Of a stretch of 64,000 nt of DNA, positions 1-10,740 are shown piece after piece (the stretch's first letter is position 1; every line of letters begins with the position of its first letter). The stretch is from Cryptomeria japonica (Eukaryota > Streptophyta > Pinopsida > Cupressales > Cupressaceae). The notes beneath the pieces are model-generated. The model had not been told where the DNA came from, did not search any database, and saw only the letters and a program-made list of their open reading frames with translations. A program made the translations under genes and the position numbers. The DNA is taken from positions 140,896,361-140,960,360 of the forward strand of contig NC_081406.1 in assembly GCF_030272615.1 (NCBI RefSeq). Direction: 5' to 3'.

Positions 1-1465
1 GCACATGAAGGAACACTTTTCATTTTGTTCCATGTAGGTCTTTGCTGCTCATATGTCCTACAACTGCCTCTGAGTTGATTAGGATGGTTCCACCAGTTTC
101 CATAGGAAGGTGAGTTTTTCTTCCTACATTCATAATTTCTATGGCCAAATCCATTGCAGTCATAGCATACAACTTTTGCATTTCTAGGAGCAGCAAATGG
201 ATTCTTGTTAGCATAACCAGGAGTGGGCATATGCATGTTTCTACATTCTAATATCTTATGCCCATAAAATTTCTTCTCTTGCAATCTAGCATGCTATTCC
301 TAGGAGGAACACCCTGTGTATTCCTAGGCCTCATTTTACATTCATCTGCCCTATGACCAAATCCTTTACATACAAAGAAACAACCAGAGAAAGGTGACTT
401 GTTACTTACAAATTTGTTCTGCCAAACATTAGGTGATTTTACTGATTTGGCCTCTATATTTCAGCTTCTCTGGGAATGGATCCAGGGTTGTCAATTCTCT
501 GCAGATCTTCCATCTGATCTCTTCTCCTACCATGCTTGTCTTGACTTGGTGGAAACAACATTTCTTTGTCTTCTACTGGTAGGGGGTCTTCTCCTATACA
601 TGCTACCAGTAACATTGTCTTCCCTCATCCTTCCATTTCCTTTTAGATCTACATTGTATCTCCATGCAACACTAGCTTTCCTCTTCATGTTTTCACCAGT
701 TGAAGTCAGGTCAACCTTCTTTCTTAGAGTATCTTTGACTATGAAGGTTTGGCTTTTGCCATTTTCATTTGAGGAGACAAATTGAATATCTTTGTGGGAT
801 GTCTCCTGGCTTGTAGAGAATTAACTGGTACCACATCCTAATCCTACATTGTCTTTGGAATGTTTCTGCTGGCTTAAAATTTTATCCAAGGATTCAGTTG
901 CACCATCATACTTCTTTCTCAATTTAAGTTCATCTTGATATTTCTCAAGTTCTTTCCTGAGGGAGTCCATTTCACCTATTATCTATTGATGCTCTTTATC
1001 CATTGTCTCTAGCTCAACCTTTAGATCTTTGTGCCTGCATTACTTGGTGTCTTTTTGTTAAGTCTTTAACTCTAATATACATTTCTCAGATTCATCAATG
1101 CATGTGATCACCCGATTTTGCTCAACAACTACAACATTCTTATACAGCTTGTGTTCATTTCTGAGATTCTCCATTTCACTGTTCAATTCTTGACATCCTT
1201 TATCCTTAGAGCTCATAAATCATCTAGCATTCTTTTTGCCTCATCTAGTTGAGTGGTCAAAAAACTAACCTTTTTGTTTGAATCTTTTTAGGCAAGTTCT
1301 CAACTAGCTGCAATCTTCATGAACCGATGTCTTGTAATCCTTAAGTTCATTTCTAAAATTTTCTAGTTCATCAAGGGAACATAGCAATTCACCTTCTAAA
1401 TCAACTTATGCATCTTCTTCTTCTTCTTCATCATCACTACCAAATAGATCTTGCTGGCTAGATCT
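1..1465 (-). pseudogene. ORF1 fragment (coiled coil plus zinc knuckles) of an A/E2-type non-autonomous LTR element
   Basis: Read on the minus strand, this starts with an acidic run (DLFGSDDEEEEEDA, about 1405-1450) and a coiled-coil-like E/K/L-rich stretch. A conserved-looking LDKILSQQKHSKDN segment follows. Two CCHC-like knuckles come next: CKGFGHRADEC near 350-390, and CYDCNGFGHRNYEC near 130-172, which fits CX2CX4HX4C. Several stops and frameshifts interrupt it. The layout matches ORF1 of the better copy at 50737-51992. Such a protein is a Gag-like nucleic-acid binder by inference. Its 5' end is cut at 1465 by the LTR of element A, and its 3' end runs off the window. Confidence 0.6.
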
Positions 1466-2586
1466 TGATGGACTTGAAAAGCACTGAGAGGGGGGGGGGG
1501 TGTGAATCAGTGACACTAAAACAAACACAACTTCAAACACTAACCGGTAGATGAACTTAACCAAGAATTTAAACAAAATACATGCTATCCAAAATGAAAT
1601 AACAGCATCCACATAAAGTAGAACATCCACCATAACACAAGTGTTTATACGTGGAAAACCCAAATAGCTAAAAACCATGGTGAGATGGAACTCACAAGTT
1701 AATTATACGCAGTAATAGATTACTGACAGGTTAAGACCTTACAAAGTGCTCTTCTAGGAGTGAATCTTGTTAGAGATACCAAGCTTGATTAGAATCTTAT
1801 ACCTTGTTAAGAGTACTACCCTGTTAAGAGTAACCTCGCTGGAGGATTTGAGAATCCAAACTAATGGATCACCTTGTTAGAGGATTTGTACAATGAAGCT
1901 TGCTGGAGCTTACCCAGTTAGGGGATTTGATTAGGTTGTAATGATTAGGAAACAACAAGAATGAATTGATCTGTTCTGAGTAGCACAATATTTGCTTGAT
2001 CAGATACTTCTAAGTACATTCAACACTGCTCTTCATCTTAACACTTATCACTCTTCGACAAAAGCTTTCACTCTAGATGCATATTAGTATTCACATACCA
2101 TCATTCTCTATTAGTTTCAAATGATTCACTAAGATGTCTTTAAATAGATATTCAAATCTTATGTTGGTCATAGGAAATCAAAAACATAATTTCCTAGGTG
2201 TAGTGTATCTAGACAAGTAGACATAACTCATCACAAAAATGACCGTCAAGAAGTCGGTGCTGGTAACTCATCACAAAATCAGGTACTGGTTAGAACAGTC
2301 AATACCGGTTGGAACAAAACACTTGAATCATTATCCTGGAATCTTTTGCTTGATCTCCATCTTCATCTTTATCTTCATTTTGATGTTGACTTAATGTAAC
2401 CACAGGTTATCTCTTAAGCACATACCGGTTGATATAGAGTATCGGTTAGAGATAGACCTTAAACATATCGGTTAATAGTGTAAACCAATGAAGCTACACC
2501 GGTAGTCAATTTTATCATGTGTGTGTGAGATTGTTTCATCAATGACAACAAGTGATTAATACATTACAATCATCATCAAGCCAACA
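1466..2586 (-). mobile_element. 3' LTR of non-autonomous Copia-like element A
   Basis: The 1121-bp block runs from TGATGGACTTG to AAGCCAACA on the plus strand, so it has canonical TG...CA ends. It carries blocks shared with the other LTRs here: a G-rich tract (CTGAGAG plus 11 G, about 1483-1500), the ACGTGGAAAACCC box near 1650, and degenerate GTTAGGAG/GGTTAAGGG repeats at 1690-1930. A polypurine tract (minus strand) begins immediately after 2586, which fixes it as the 3' LTR of a minus-strand element. The left flank is GATCT; the matching duplication is not in the window because the element is truncated at 3904. It is alignable with the LTR at 52077-53023 plus 60434-60611. Confidence 0.8.
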
Positions 2587-2612
2587 ATCTCCCCCTTTGG
2601 CATTGATGGCAA
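2587..2612 (-). other. Polypurine tract of element A
   Basis: A C5-TTT tract (GGGGGAG on the minus strand) directly abuts the LTR. Together with the last six LTR bases (2581-2612) it is identical over 32 bp to the LTR/PPT junction of the complete Copia C2 (54504-54535). Similar purine tracts recur at about 2705 and 2765, as they do in C2. A PPT primes plus-strand DNA synthesis in LTR elements. Confidence 0.75.
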
Positions 2613-3904
2613 CACTTAGAAAATTTTAGAGTAATACAATACTGCTAAGTGTGCATACACAACATATTTACATATGTACTCATATTTCCCTTTTAATGCA
2701 ATACTCCCCCTTAATACATGCATAAATACAAAATTTTCAAAAAAAACACATACTTATTATTACGCCCCCTTTGACGATAATGCCAAAATAATAAAGTAAA
2801 ATATATACATATAGATAGAAAATTTGTATCAAAGTGTTCAGCATATAGTACAAATTTGAAAAAAAGGTTCATGCATTGGCTAGTCTCATAAAAATATCAT
2901 TGAAATTCTGCTTCATCTAGGATAAAGCATTTTCCCATGATTCCAGTGTGTTAGCAGTATACTCAAATGTAGACATCAACTAGGAATAGAATTCTTCCAT
3001 TGAGTCTAGCGTGTAGATTTCAGGAGTAGCAAGAATAGCTTCTGCATTAGAGTAGGCCCTCTAAAGAATGTCGACCTATGAGGTGAGCTGACTCGTGAGC
3101 TCTCTTAGAGATCGGAATCTCTTAGCCTTCTCATTATCATTCATGTTTAGTCTGTCATGCAAATAATCTATAGACCGGTTAAAGGCATGAATGGAGTCCT
3201 GGAGTGGGACATATGCCTTGCATAACCTTTCCATTTCCTGCTTGGTTTCATCTTTACTCTTAGAAATGTTAGAGTAAAAGAAAGTAACATTAGAGGTAGA
3301 GGCAAGATACTTTCCTCTAGATTCAATAGCTTTCTTCAATAGATTTCCATTATGAGATAAAGCCATTTTTCCACTTTCAATATTCTTAGCCAGTTTATCT
3401 CCATATTTATTCTTGTGGCTCTTTTGAGCAGATATTTGAGTAGCATCTTCAAGTGACTTGATTTGATCAAATGCATCTGCAACTAACTAACCAAGTTTTC
3501 TTATGGGTGTGGGAAGATTTGCAACAGCTGTTTTCGGTAGTAAACCAGACAAAATTTCTACTACATTCTGGATTGTTTCTGATTCAATCCTTTTCTCTTT
3601 TAGTCTCTTCTTGTGTGCTCGAGATTGCATAACATTAGCAATCTTCATCATTTCTGATGCACTCAAAGTGTTCATATCAATGGGTCCTAAAATACTTAAA
3701 GAGTCATCATCATCATCTTCAAGTAGTTTCTTCTTTGCCAGTTCAGGGGGTACACTCTTAATGATAGCTCTTTCTGTGTTCTTCTCTGTTGTATCTTTAG
3801 TTAGTTGAGTGATAGCTTCCTTAGTAGACTCCTTTTGAGTAGTTTCAATGACCGGTGGAGATTGGGGTTTCTCTAGTTGATCTTTTTCCAGTTCATTGCC
3901 CACT
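2613..3904 (-). pseudogene. C-terminal part of ORF2 of non-autonomous element A
   Basis: Two open stretches are visible. 3487-3903 is a Lys/Glu-rich acidic segment with a DDDDD run, then LSASEMMKIANVMQSRAHKK and a segment ending LPTPIRKLG. 3076-3366 is a helical segment with coiled-coil character (SRGKYLASTSNVTFFYSNIS onward). The first stretch aligns with 47700-48100 of element E2 (KLMKIATVMQSRAQKKRLKE, TPIRKL). No RT, integrase or protease motif is present. The 2613-3075 part is AT-rich and non-coding, with repeated C-rich tracts near the PPT. At about 3904 the sequence switches abruptly to Copia pol. The function is unknown to me. Confidence 0.6.
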
Positions 3905-5380
3905 GGACTTATTGACTTTTACAATGTTATCAAAATTTACATGACAAAATCTTTGATGCCAAAGCCGACTATCTTCTACTTTTGCAATTAAACAATTGTT
4001 GACTTTAGAACTTAAATGAAACAGGGTACCTTTTGTTTTCTTCCCAGTTGCAATCAGTTCACCTTTGCTTCCATAGATTTTGCACATCCCATTCTTGAAT
4101 TCCAATGGATAACCTATGTCATTGAGTTGAGCAACACTCAAAAGATTGTGTTTCAATCCTTCAACCTAGTAGACATCATTTGCACTACTCTTTCCATTCA
4201 AAGAGATGGTTCCCTTTCCTTTTACCATACATGGTGAATCATTTCCAAATCTCACAACACCTCCATCAAATTCCTTCAAAGTAAGAAACTTATTCCAGTC
4301 ACTAGTCATGTGGTGTGAACAACCACTATCCATAATCCAATCATCAGAACTATCCATGTGAGAGACTAATACCTTCCAATCTGATGACTCTTCTTTAATA
4401 GCAACAAAGACAATGTCCTCATTTGCATCTTCTTGAGACTCTTCATATATGATTCCTCCATCCACTGCAATCAGAAAAACTCTTTTGCCTTTGCCTTTGT
4501 ACTTCTTATACTTCTCACGTTTCTGCTCATTATCTCCATTTGGACAGTTAGCAACAATATGTCCAATCTGGTTACATGCAAAACACTTCAATAGTAATTT
4601 ACCTCTTTACTTATCAGTACCTCTAGGTAACTGCTTGGCCAACAATGCTTCAAGCTCAATTAGACTGTCTTCATCATTAACCTCTTTGCTGGATCTGGAC
4701 TCATGACTATAACTAGCTTCTCTGCTTTTCCTTACTGGTGGGTTAGAAACTGAAGCTCTCAATGCAGATTCAAATTTCTAAACACTTACATCATAACCAT
4801 TTAATTCAAATGTAGTTGATTTACCAATGATGGAGTCAAGAGTTACCTTTGATTTATCAATAGACTTGAGTTCTTGAATGGCTACAACTCAGATAGCATA
4901 GACCGGTAGAAGGGTTCTCAACACCTTGCTAACCACTGTGGTATCCTCCACTATACCACTAACACTTTTGATCTCACTAACTATCTCCTTGATCTTTTGA
5001 CCATACTGCTGAATATTCTCACCTTCAGCCATCCACATGTCATCAAATTTACCTCTCAGACTGTCTTGTTTGGCAATCTTCACATGCACATCACCACTAT
5101 AGATATCCTCTGATTTCTTCCACACTTCAAAAGCGGTCTCTAAACCATGGACACCAACATACTCTAAATCAGACAAGGAAATGATAATGGCCTCCAATGC
5201 TTGATTATTCTCCTGTTGCTCCTTCTTTTGATCATCTAACAAAATCCCACTAGGCAAGTTATATTTAGTAACAACATGTTCCAAATATTGAATTCCTAAG
5301 CTCTTGATATAGATCTTCATCCTAACACTCCAGATTATGTAGTTTTCCCTATTGAATTTTGGACCTTCTTTCTTCATCAT
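3905..5380 (-). pseudogene. Truncated Copia (C1) gag, zinc knuckle, protease and integrase start
   Basis: The minus-strand order is as follows. Gag N-terminus is at 5380-4889 (MMKKEGPKFNRENYIIWSVR; a typical Ty1/Copia Gag start). The zinc knuckle CFACNQIGHIVANC is at about 4591-4540. The protease motif WIMDSGCSHHMT is near 4330 and keeps the DSG active site. The pre-integrase segment HNLLSVAQLND leads to the HHCC start WHQRFCHVNFDN near 3950. The polyprotein then stops: all of the integrase core, RT and RNase H are missing, and the sequence becomes element A. Several frameshifts and stops separate the blocks. It is closely related to C2 in family but clearly a different, older copy. Confidence 0.8.
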
Positions 5381-5436
5381 GTTCTCCTAGATCTTTACCT
5401 CAAGCTATTAGGCTTAAATACAAGAGGACCTGAAAT

Positions 5437-5450
5437 GATCTGATACCACT
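5437..5450 (-). other. Primer-binding site of C1
   Basis: On the minus strand the bases following the LTR read TGGTATCAGA after a short spacer. This is the initiator-Met tRNA type PBS usual for plant Copia elements, and it fixes the internal edge of the 5' LTR at 5451. Confidence 0.7.
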
Positions 5451-6906
5451 TGATGATATGATGAATCAATAAGGATCCATTCAACTATTGAGAGGAGGGG
5501 TGAATCAACAGATAGAAAACAAAATAAAATTTCACCAAACTTAATCCCAACTCAAAAACAACTTTCACCAAACTTAATCCCAACTCAAAAACAACTTCTT
5601 AGACTAACCGGTTTAGATACTGTAACATAAACTGTAACTACACTATCAAGCTTACTGGTTGAATAAAATATCAATATAATAGTGTAACTTAGATTCCTTT
5701 TATCCAAAACATCAAAACACTTTACTAACATTAGTAATAGCTCATTTCAGATCATTTCCAGTCATCTAATCATGTCTTAGTGGTTTTACTAGTTAAACAT
5801 ATTAACCATATAAAAAACATACACAAAATCATTCACCACTTGACACAATGATTTTTGACGTGGAAACCCAAATGGAAAAAACCACAGTGGGGATGAATAC
5901 CTAGAAGTATTCTGAACTCTTCTAAATTTTGCCATGTTAGGAACCAAGCCTTGTTAGGAGCTTTACAAAACATGTCCTGTTAAGAATAGATCTGGTTAAG
6001 GACCACCCGGTTAAGGAGCATCCGATTAAGGGATTGACTACAATACCCTATTAAAGGCAATACCCTGTTAGGAGTAACCTCAATAGAGGATTTAAAATCC
6101 AATCTCATGGATCACTTGGTTAGAGGATTTAGATAGCACCAAGCCTATTAAAGCTTACCCAGTTAGGGGATTTAACTGGTGTAATTGTTAGAGAACAATA
6201 AGGTTTTGTTGATCTGGTAATAGCACTACTCTGCTTAATCAAATCCGTTTATGCTCCTATCTACCTTCAAAACATTCTATATATACTCCTTTTGGTTCAA
6301 CAATCAATCACATTACCACACTTAACCAAAATTGCCAACACTATTACAAAACAACTCATCAACCTTATATGCAAATATAATAAGTCGGTAACACATCACA
6401 AAACCTAAGATCTCATAGAGATTGCAAACATATCGGTTCAAACATGACTGTTGGATTACATAGTAATCATTTACACATTGTTCTAGGCAACTTCGACTGC
6501 TTCTGGATCAGCGCACATTGGATCCTGTAACTCATCATGCAGTTTCCACTTCATACTATGCACTTGCTCATTCCCAATATAAACAGTTATCTCTACGCAA
6601 CAAAACAAATTTGAAACTCATTACATGCATCATGCATACGTGGCATAATTATCTTCGATTACCATTTGATCATAGATCATCATAACTGATTCTCCAAGCT
6701 CCATCGGTTAGGGCTTTGCTTATCAACAGGTTAGGGTTACCGGTTGATCACTCTGTTTCAAATACTAATACCGGTTTCCAACAGTGCTTCACTACCGATT
6801 GCAAAACTACATCACTACCTATTATAATACAACTCCATTACCAGTTTCTATTGACGTCAATGACAACATTATACTTCATTAATGCAATCTTCATGTAATG
6901 CCAACA
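5451..6906 (-). mobile_element. 5' LTR of truncated Copia C1
   Basis: The 1456-bp block runs from TGATGATATGATG to ATGCCAACA on the plus strand (TG...CA). The PBS on its low-coordinate side makes it the 5' LTR of a minus-strand element. It contains the GACGTGGAAACCC box (about 5858) and the run of degenerate GGTTAAGGA/GTTAGGAG repeats at 5930-6180. A direct duplication of about 44 bp (the ttcaccaaacttaatccc segment) lies near 5530-5600. Its right edge interrupts the G1 protease reading frame. Confidence 0.8.
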
Positions 6907-7168
6907 TAATAGCCTTCATGGAAAATATCCAAGGGTAACCTAACATCACACATAATTGATCAAATGAAGGAATGATAAAAAAGGTAACATCTATAGATTC
7001 AGTGTGAACCTCAATAGGAAGTGTGATAGAGCCAATAGTAGGACAAGAAAATCCATCAAATAACTTAATGACCACATTAGTATCATCATAGACTGGTTGA
7101 TGCAAATGTAAAGTATAAAGACATTCTTCAGTGATTACATTAACCATGCAAGAGGGATCAATAAGCAC
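6907..7168 (-). pseudogene. Gypsy (G1) aspartic protease fragment, cut by C1
   Basis: The frame reads LIDPSCMVNVITEECLYTL, a retroviral-type aspartic protease start in which the usual D-T/S-G has become DPS. GSITLPIEV, FFIIPSFDQ and LGYPWIFSMKAI follow, the pattern of Tat/Athila-type Gypsy proteases. Translation is broken exactly at 6906/6907, where the C1 LTR begins. RT and integrase of this element are therefore not in the window. The retroviral protease would process the Gag-Pol polyprotein; this copy is dead. Confidence 0.75.
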
Positions 7169-8128
7169 ACCACATCAAGGTTTTCCTTCCAGATCTTTGC
7201 CACTATGTATAAAGGGTCATTGGGTGCTCTAATGGTCTCACTAGGGTCAAATGTGATACAAGGATCCTTAGGTGTTTCTTATTTCTCTACCATATTAACC
7301 ATATTTGTAGCTATGAAAGTGAAATTAGAGAGAGATAATGAAGTATGTTTAGTCTCAATCACATTAGAGGTATGAGAGGATAAAGAATCAATGAAAATAT
7401 TAAGTTTTTTCATTAGGAGGAGCTATTGATTTGTTTCCCTTATCATTCACACCTACCACAAATATTGTATTATTATCAATCAAGTCTTGAATCTTACTTT
7501 TTAATACAAAACATTTTTCAGTATCATGACCAGGTTGACGATGAAATTGACAAAAAGAATTATTATCAAAGTGACGTGAAGTTGACTTAGAAGGATCAAA
7601 TGGTTTTATTGGAGGAAGTTTGATAACATTTATTTGTAACAACTAAGACATGATGCTATGCAAAGATTCATTCAAAGGAGTAAATTATCTCTCTCTTTTG
7701 AAAAATTTAGAAATAGGAGGCACACCTATTGTAGCATTCACATTGTTATTGTTGATTATGTCATTGAATTTTATGAATCCTTTGTTTGGTTTGAACTTTG
7801 CAAACGGTTGTTGAGCACTCTCATCCTAATCACTCGGAACCATAGGAGTAGATTGCTCCATTTGACTCACAGTCAGTTGATAATTGTGAAGTGTTGCGCA
7901 CTACTACGGAAAGGAAGTAAAATTAGAAAAGAGAAATTTTTCCCTAATTTATTTTTGCAAATTAGAAAAGAAAATTCTTTGAATATCATTATTAGTCACT
8001 GGAAAAGAAATTTGAGAACACAAATGCTTGTATCTTATACTAATGAAATTAGCCACTTTTTCTTTAACACCTTGTTTACAATGCATTAAATTAGCCAAAT
8101 TGATTTTAGGGCTTATGTTGTTTTGAAA
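7169..8128 (-). pseudogene. Gypsy (G1) gag C-terminal part with CCHC-like knuckle
   Basis: The open segment 7642-7400 carries FCQFHRQPGHDTEKCFVLKS followed by KIQDLIDNN. This is the modified zinc knuckle (CX2HX4HX4C) and downstream helix typical of Tat/Athila-type Gypsy Gag. Upstream, near 7690-7650, the minus strand reads a FTPLNESLHSIM-like motif common before that knuckle. Frame changes and stops occur around 7650 and 7280. It links the Gag core at 8129-8629 to the protease at 6907-7168. Confidence 0.7.
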
Positions 8129-9311
8129 TTATTGAATAAAAGCATTTGCTAATTGTTGAAAAGAAGTAATAGAATAAGAAGGCAAAGAGGAATACCATTG
8201 TAAAGCCTTATCTCTTAACATTCTAGTAAACAATCTGGCAAGCAATCTTTGATCATAAGAAAATTTAGTACACAAAGTTTGGAATGTTTTGACATGTGTT
8301 AAAGGATAACCTTTTCTATTGTAGAGTTCCAATTGAGGGACTTCAACATGTTTAGCAGGGACAACTCTAACAATATCAAGAGAAAGTGGGTTCACAACAT
8401 CAAGTGTGGGCACACTAAACTTGGATTGACTCATAAAAGCAATTTGTTGTTGCAATGAAGACATAGTTTGAGCAAGGTCATTAATGGTTGCTTCGGTTGA
8501 GGGATTTATGTTAGACATGGTTGATTGAGAAGGTGGTGTGATGTTATTGAAACAAGGCATTGATTGAGAGTAAGATGGCGACACTCTGCTAATTAGGAAT
8601 AGGTGATGATTGAGTAGGAAATGGGACACAAAAAGGAGGAGTAAAATAATTGGACGAATTACCCCCTTGTGTCACATTAATTGGTTGAGATACAATAGGA
8701 ATAATCATTGAAGGCATAGATAAATATGGAAGATTAAATGAAGAAGAGGGATTTCCCCCATGACTAATGGTTGTAGGTATGACATTTTGAGTTGAAGTAG
8801 CCATGATGTTTGAAGTGAAAGTAGGAATGATAGCCATAGAAGTGGTCAAAGGAATAGAATGATTGATTTGTGTAGAAGGTTGTGAATAACCTAATTTTAT
8901 AGCACAACTCTTCATAGGCATAACATTAGAATCAACAATGTGAGAAATACCACATAATATATCAATTCCATTCTTATCACTTTGAATCATGTGTTTTATA
9001 CCTTCAATTAATGGAAGAGCTTCACTATTAGGATGTTCTTGGGACATCCATTGTTGGAAATTGTTAAATTGATTGTCCAATTTTGAAAGTTGATCTATGT
9101 AAAATCTAGTCAAAGCTTCTTCTTCATCATGGGAATCATCAATTGGGTAAATAGAGATATTATTAGGATGGGAATAATTAGCAATATCCTCATTGTAGAA
9201 GTCACCCAAATTAGGCTCCATCTCATCGGGAATTAAACCTTGGGAACCCTTAAGTATAATGCTTCGTCTAACGGGGATAGTATAGGTAGGACTAATAGTT
9301 ATAAAACTCAT
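8129..9311 (-). pseudogene. Gypsy (G1) gag
   Basis: Two overlapping frames cover this part. 9311-8589 is the N-terminal region (MSFITISPTYTIPVRR start, an acidic linker, then a Pro/Ser/Ile-rich linker). 8629-8129 holds the Gag core ending DKALQWYSSLPSYSITSFQQ-LANAFIQ, a hallmark of the retrotransposon Gag domain of Ty3/Gypsy elements. Gag forms the virus-like particle. One frameshift near 8600 separates the two frames. The start at 9311 is the first Met after the AT-rich leader; G1 leader sequence resumes beyond the nested solo LTR at 13824. Confidence 0.8.
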
Positions 9312-10128
9312 GCACTAGAGGGAAAATTTGAAATTTGAATTTTAAATTTTGGGAACAAAATTTGCAAAATTGAATAATGTGGAATTCAAGAAAATGATGA
9401 TTATACAATTTGAACTTTGTGGAAAGAAGAAATGACACAATCTCCAAGAAAAAATTATGATTAATTGTCATACCCAAACTTTTGGGCAAAAACAAAACAA
9501 TTTTTTTTTTTAAAACGACCTAATAAAACTAATTAAGCTAAAATAAAAATGCAATAATAAGTCTTGTCTTATCTATGTTTGAATTCTGGAAATTCAAAGA
9601 GTTATTTACTACATTTAATCTAATTAACTTAATCAAGCATGCGAAATTAACTTCAATGCAGAAAATAACTCTCCAAAGGAATTATAATTATTTCATTAAT
9701 TAATAAATTAATTAAACAAAAATCTCTAACTAGATTGACAAGAGATATTATCAATCTCGAATGATCTCTTAATTGCCCTAGAAATTAATTAAATTAATTC
9801 TAGAACTTAGATTATTAAAATTTAATAATCATTTGAGTGATAATGATAATGTGTCCAAAGTTCGTAAAAAAAAAGGGATTAAATTAATCCTTAACAAAAC
9901 TTGCCCTATAAACTTTTAATTAATATTGGCCAAATAAATAAACCCCTAAGTTCTAAATATTAACCTGCATTTATTAATACTTATCAATTTAAATACAACC
10001 AAATAGATTTCAACTTAAACTTCTTGTATATGTATTTTTATATACCTATATGATTATATATAGCATATATATAATATATGTATATATATAATTTGAAAAT
10101 ACTTAATCTAAATCCAGGCTTATACATT

Positions 10129-10131
<3 letters not shown>

Positions 10132-10216
<85 letters not shown>
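10132..10216. repeat. (TA)n microsatellite
   Basis: About 85 bp of uninterrupted TA dinucleotides, flanked by further degenerate TATATG runs (10020-10095 and 10220-10240). It lies inside the long solo LTR, where the reading frame through it is an artefact of the repeat. Confidence 0.95.
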
Positions 10217-10225
<9 letters not shown>

Positions 10226-10494
10226 TATATGTATATGTATGAATTCCTAGAATTAATAGATTTAAATATGATCAAATATTTACCAAAATAAACACGGGAT
10301 ACCCTATTCAAATTTTGAATAGGGTTCCCCCCTTTATTCTTAAACCATTTAATAAACAAATGAAAACCTAAATTAAAATCTATAAAACTAAATCACCAAA
10401 CAAACTTCCTTTTAACTTCCACCCTAACCCGAATCGGGCTAGGGTTTTTATGTGATATGCAGGTTCAATATATTTTTTTTCACGTGAGGCGATT

Positions 10495-10740
10495 TTGATG
10501 GCGGGGGTTTTACACACGCATAGGGCCGCGGGTATAATACACAGGCGGCGATGGGGAGGGGGGTTGCGGCCTGCAGTGACGTCGCGATGTCCCTATGGGG
10601 CACAGCCCATAGTGGCGGCCAAGGCCGCCCCTGCGGGTCGCAACCCGTAGCGGCACTGCGGCACCTCGACGCCTCTGTGGGTCGCGGCCCATAGAGCGCC
10701 TGCATCACTCGGGGGCCCACGGGAGCCTCAGCTCCGGGAT
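10495..10740. other. GC-rich island inside the solo LTR
   Basis: About 245 bp of strongly GC-rich sequence sits in otherwise very AT-rich DNA. It contains repeated GGTCGC-RCCCRTAG-like words and imperfect inverted repeats (GTGGCGGCC / GGCCGCC). Two overlapping minus frames cross it (Pro/Arg-rich), but nothing resembles a known protein. A CpG-rich LTR regulatory segment is possible. Confidence 0.6.

Noticed and set aside
399-785. 128-codon plus-strand frame
   Set aside because: Shadow of the minus-strand ORF1 fragment, which has zinc-knuckle motifs in its own frame.
10120-10359. 79-codon frame across the TA repeat
   Set aside because: Generated by the (TA)n microsatellite (alternating I/Y).
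10448-10720. Overlapping Pro/Arg-rich minus frames in the GC island
   Set aside because: Open only because GC-rich sequence lacks stop codons; no recognisable motif, and located inside an LTR.
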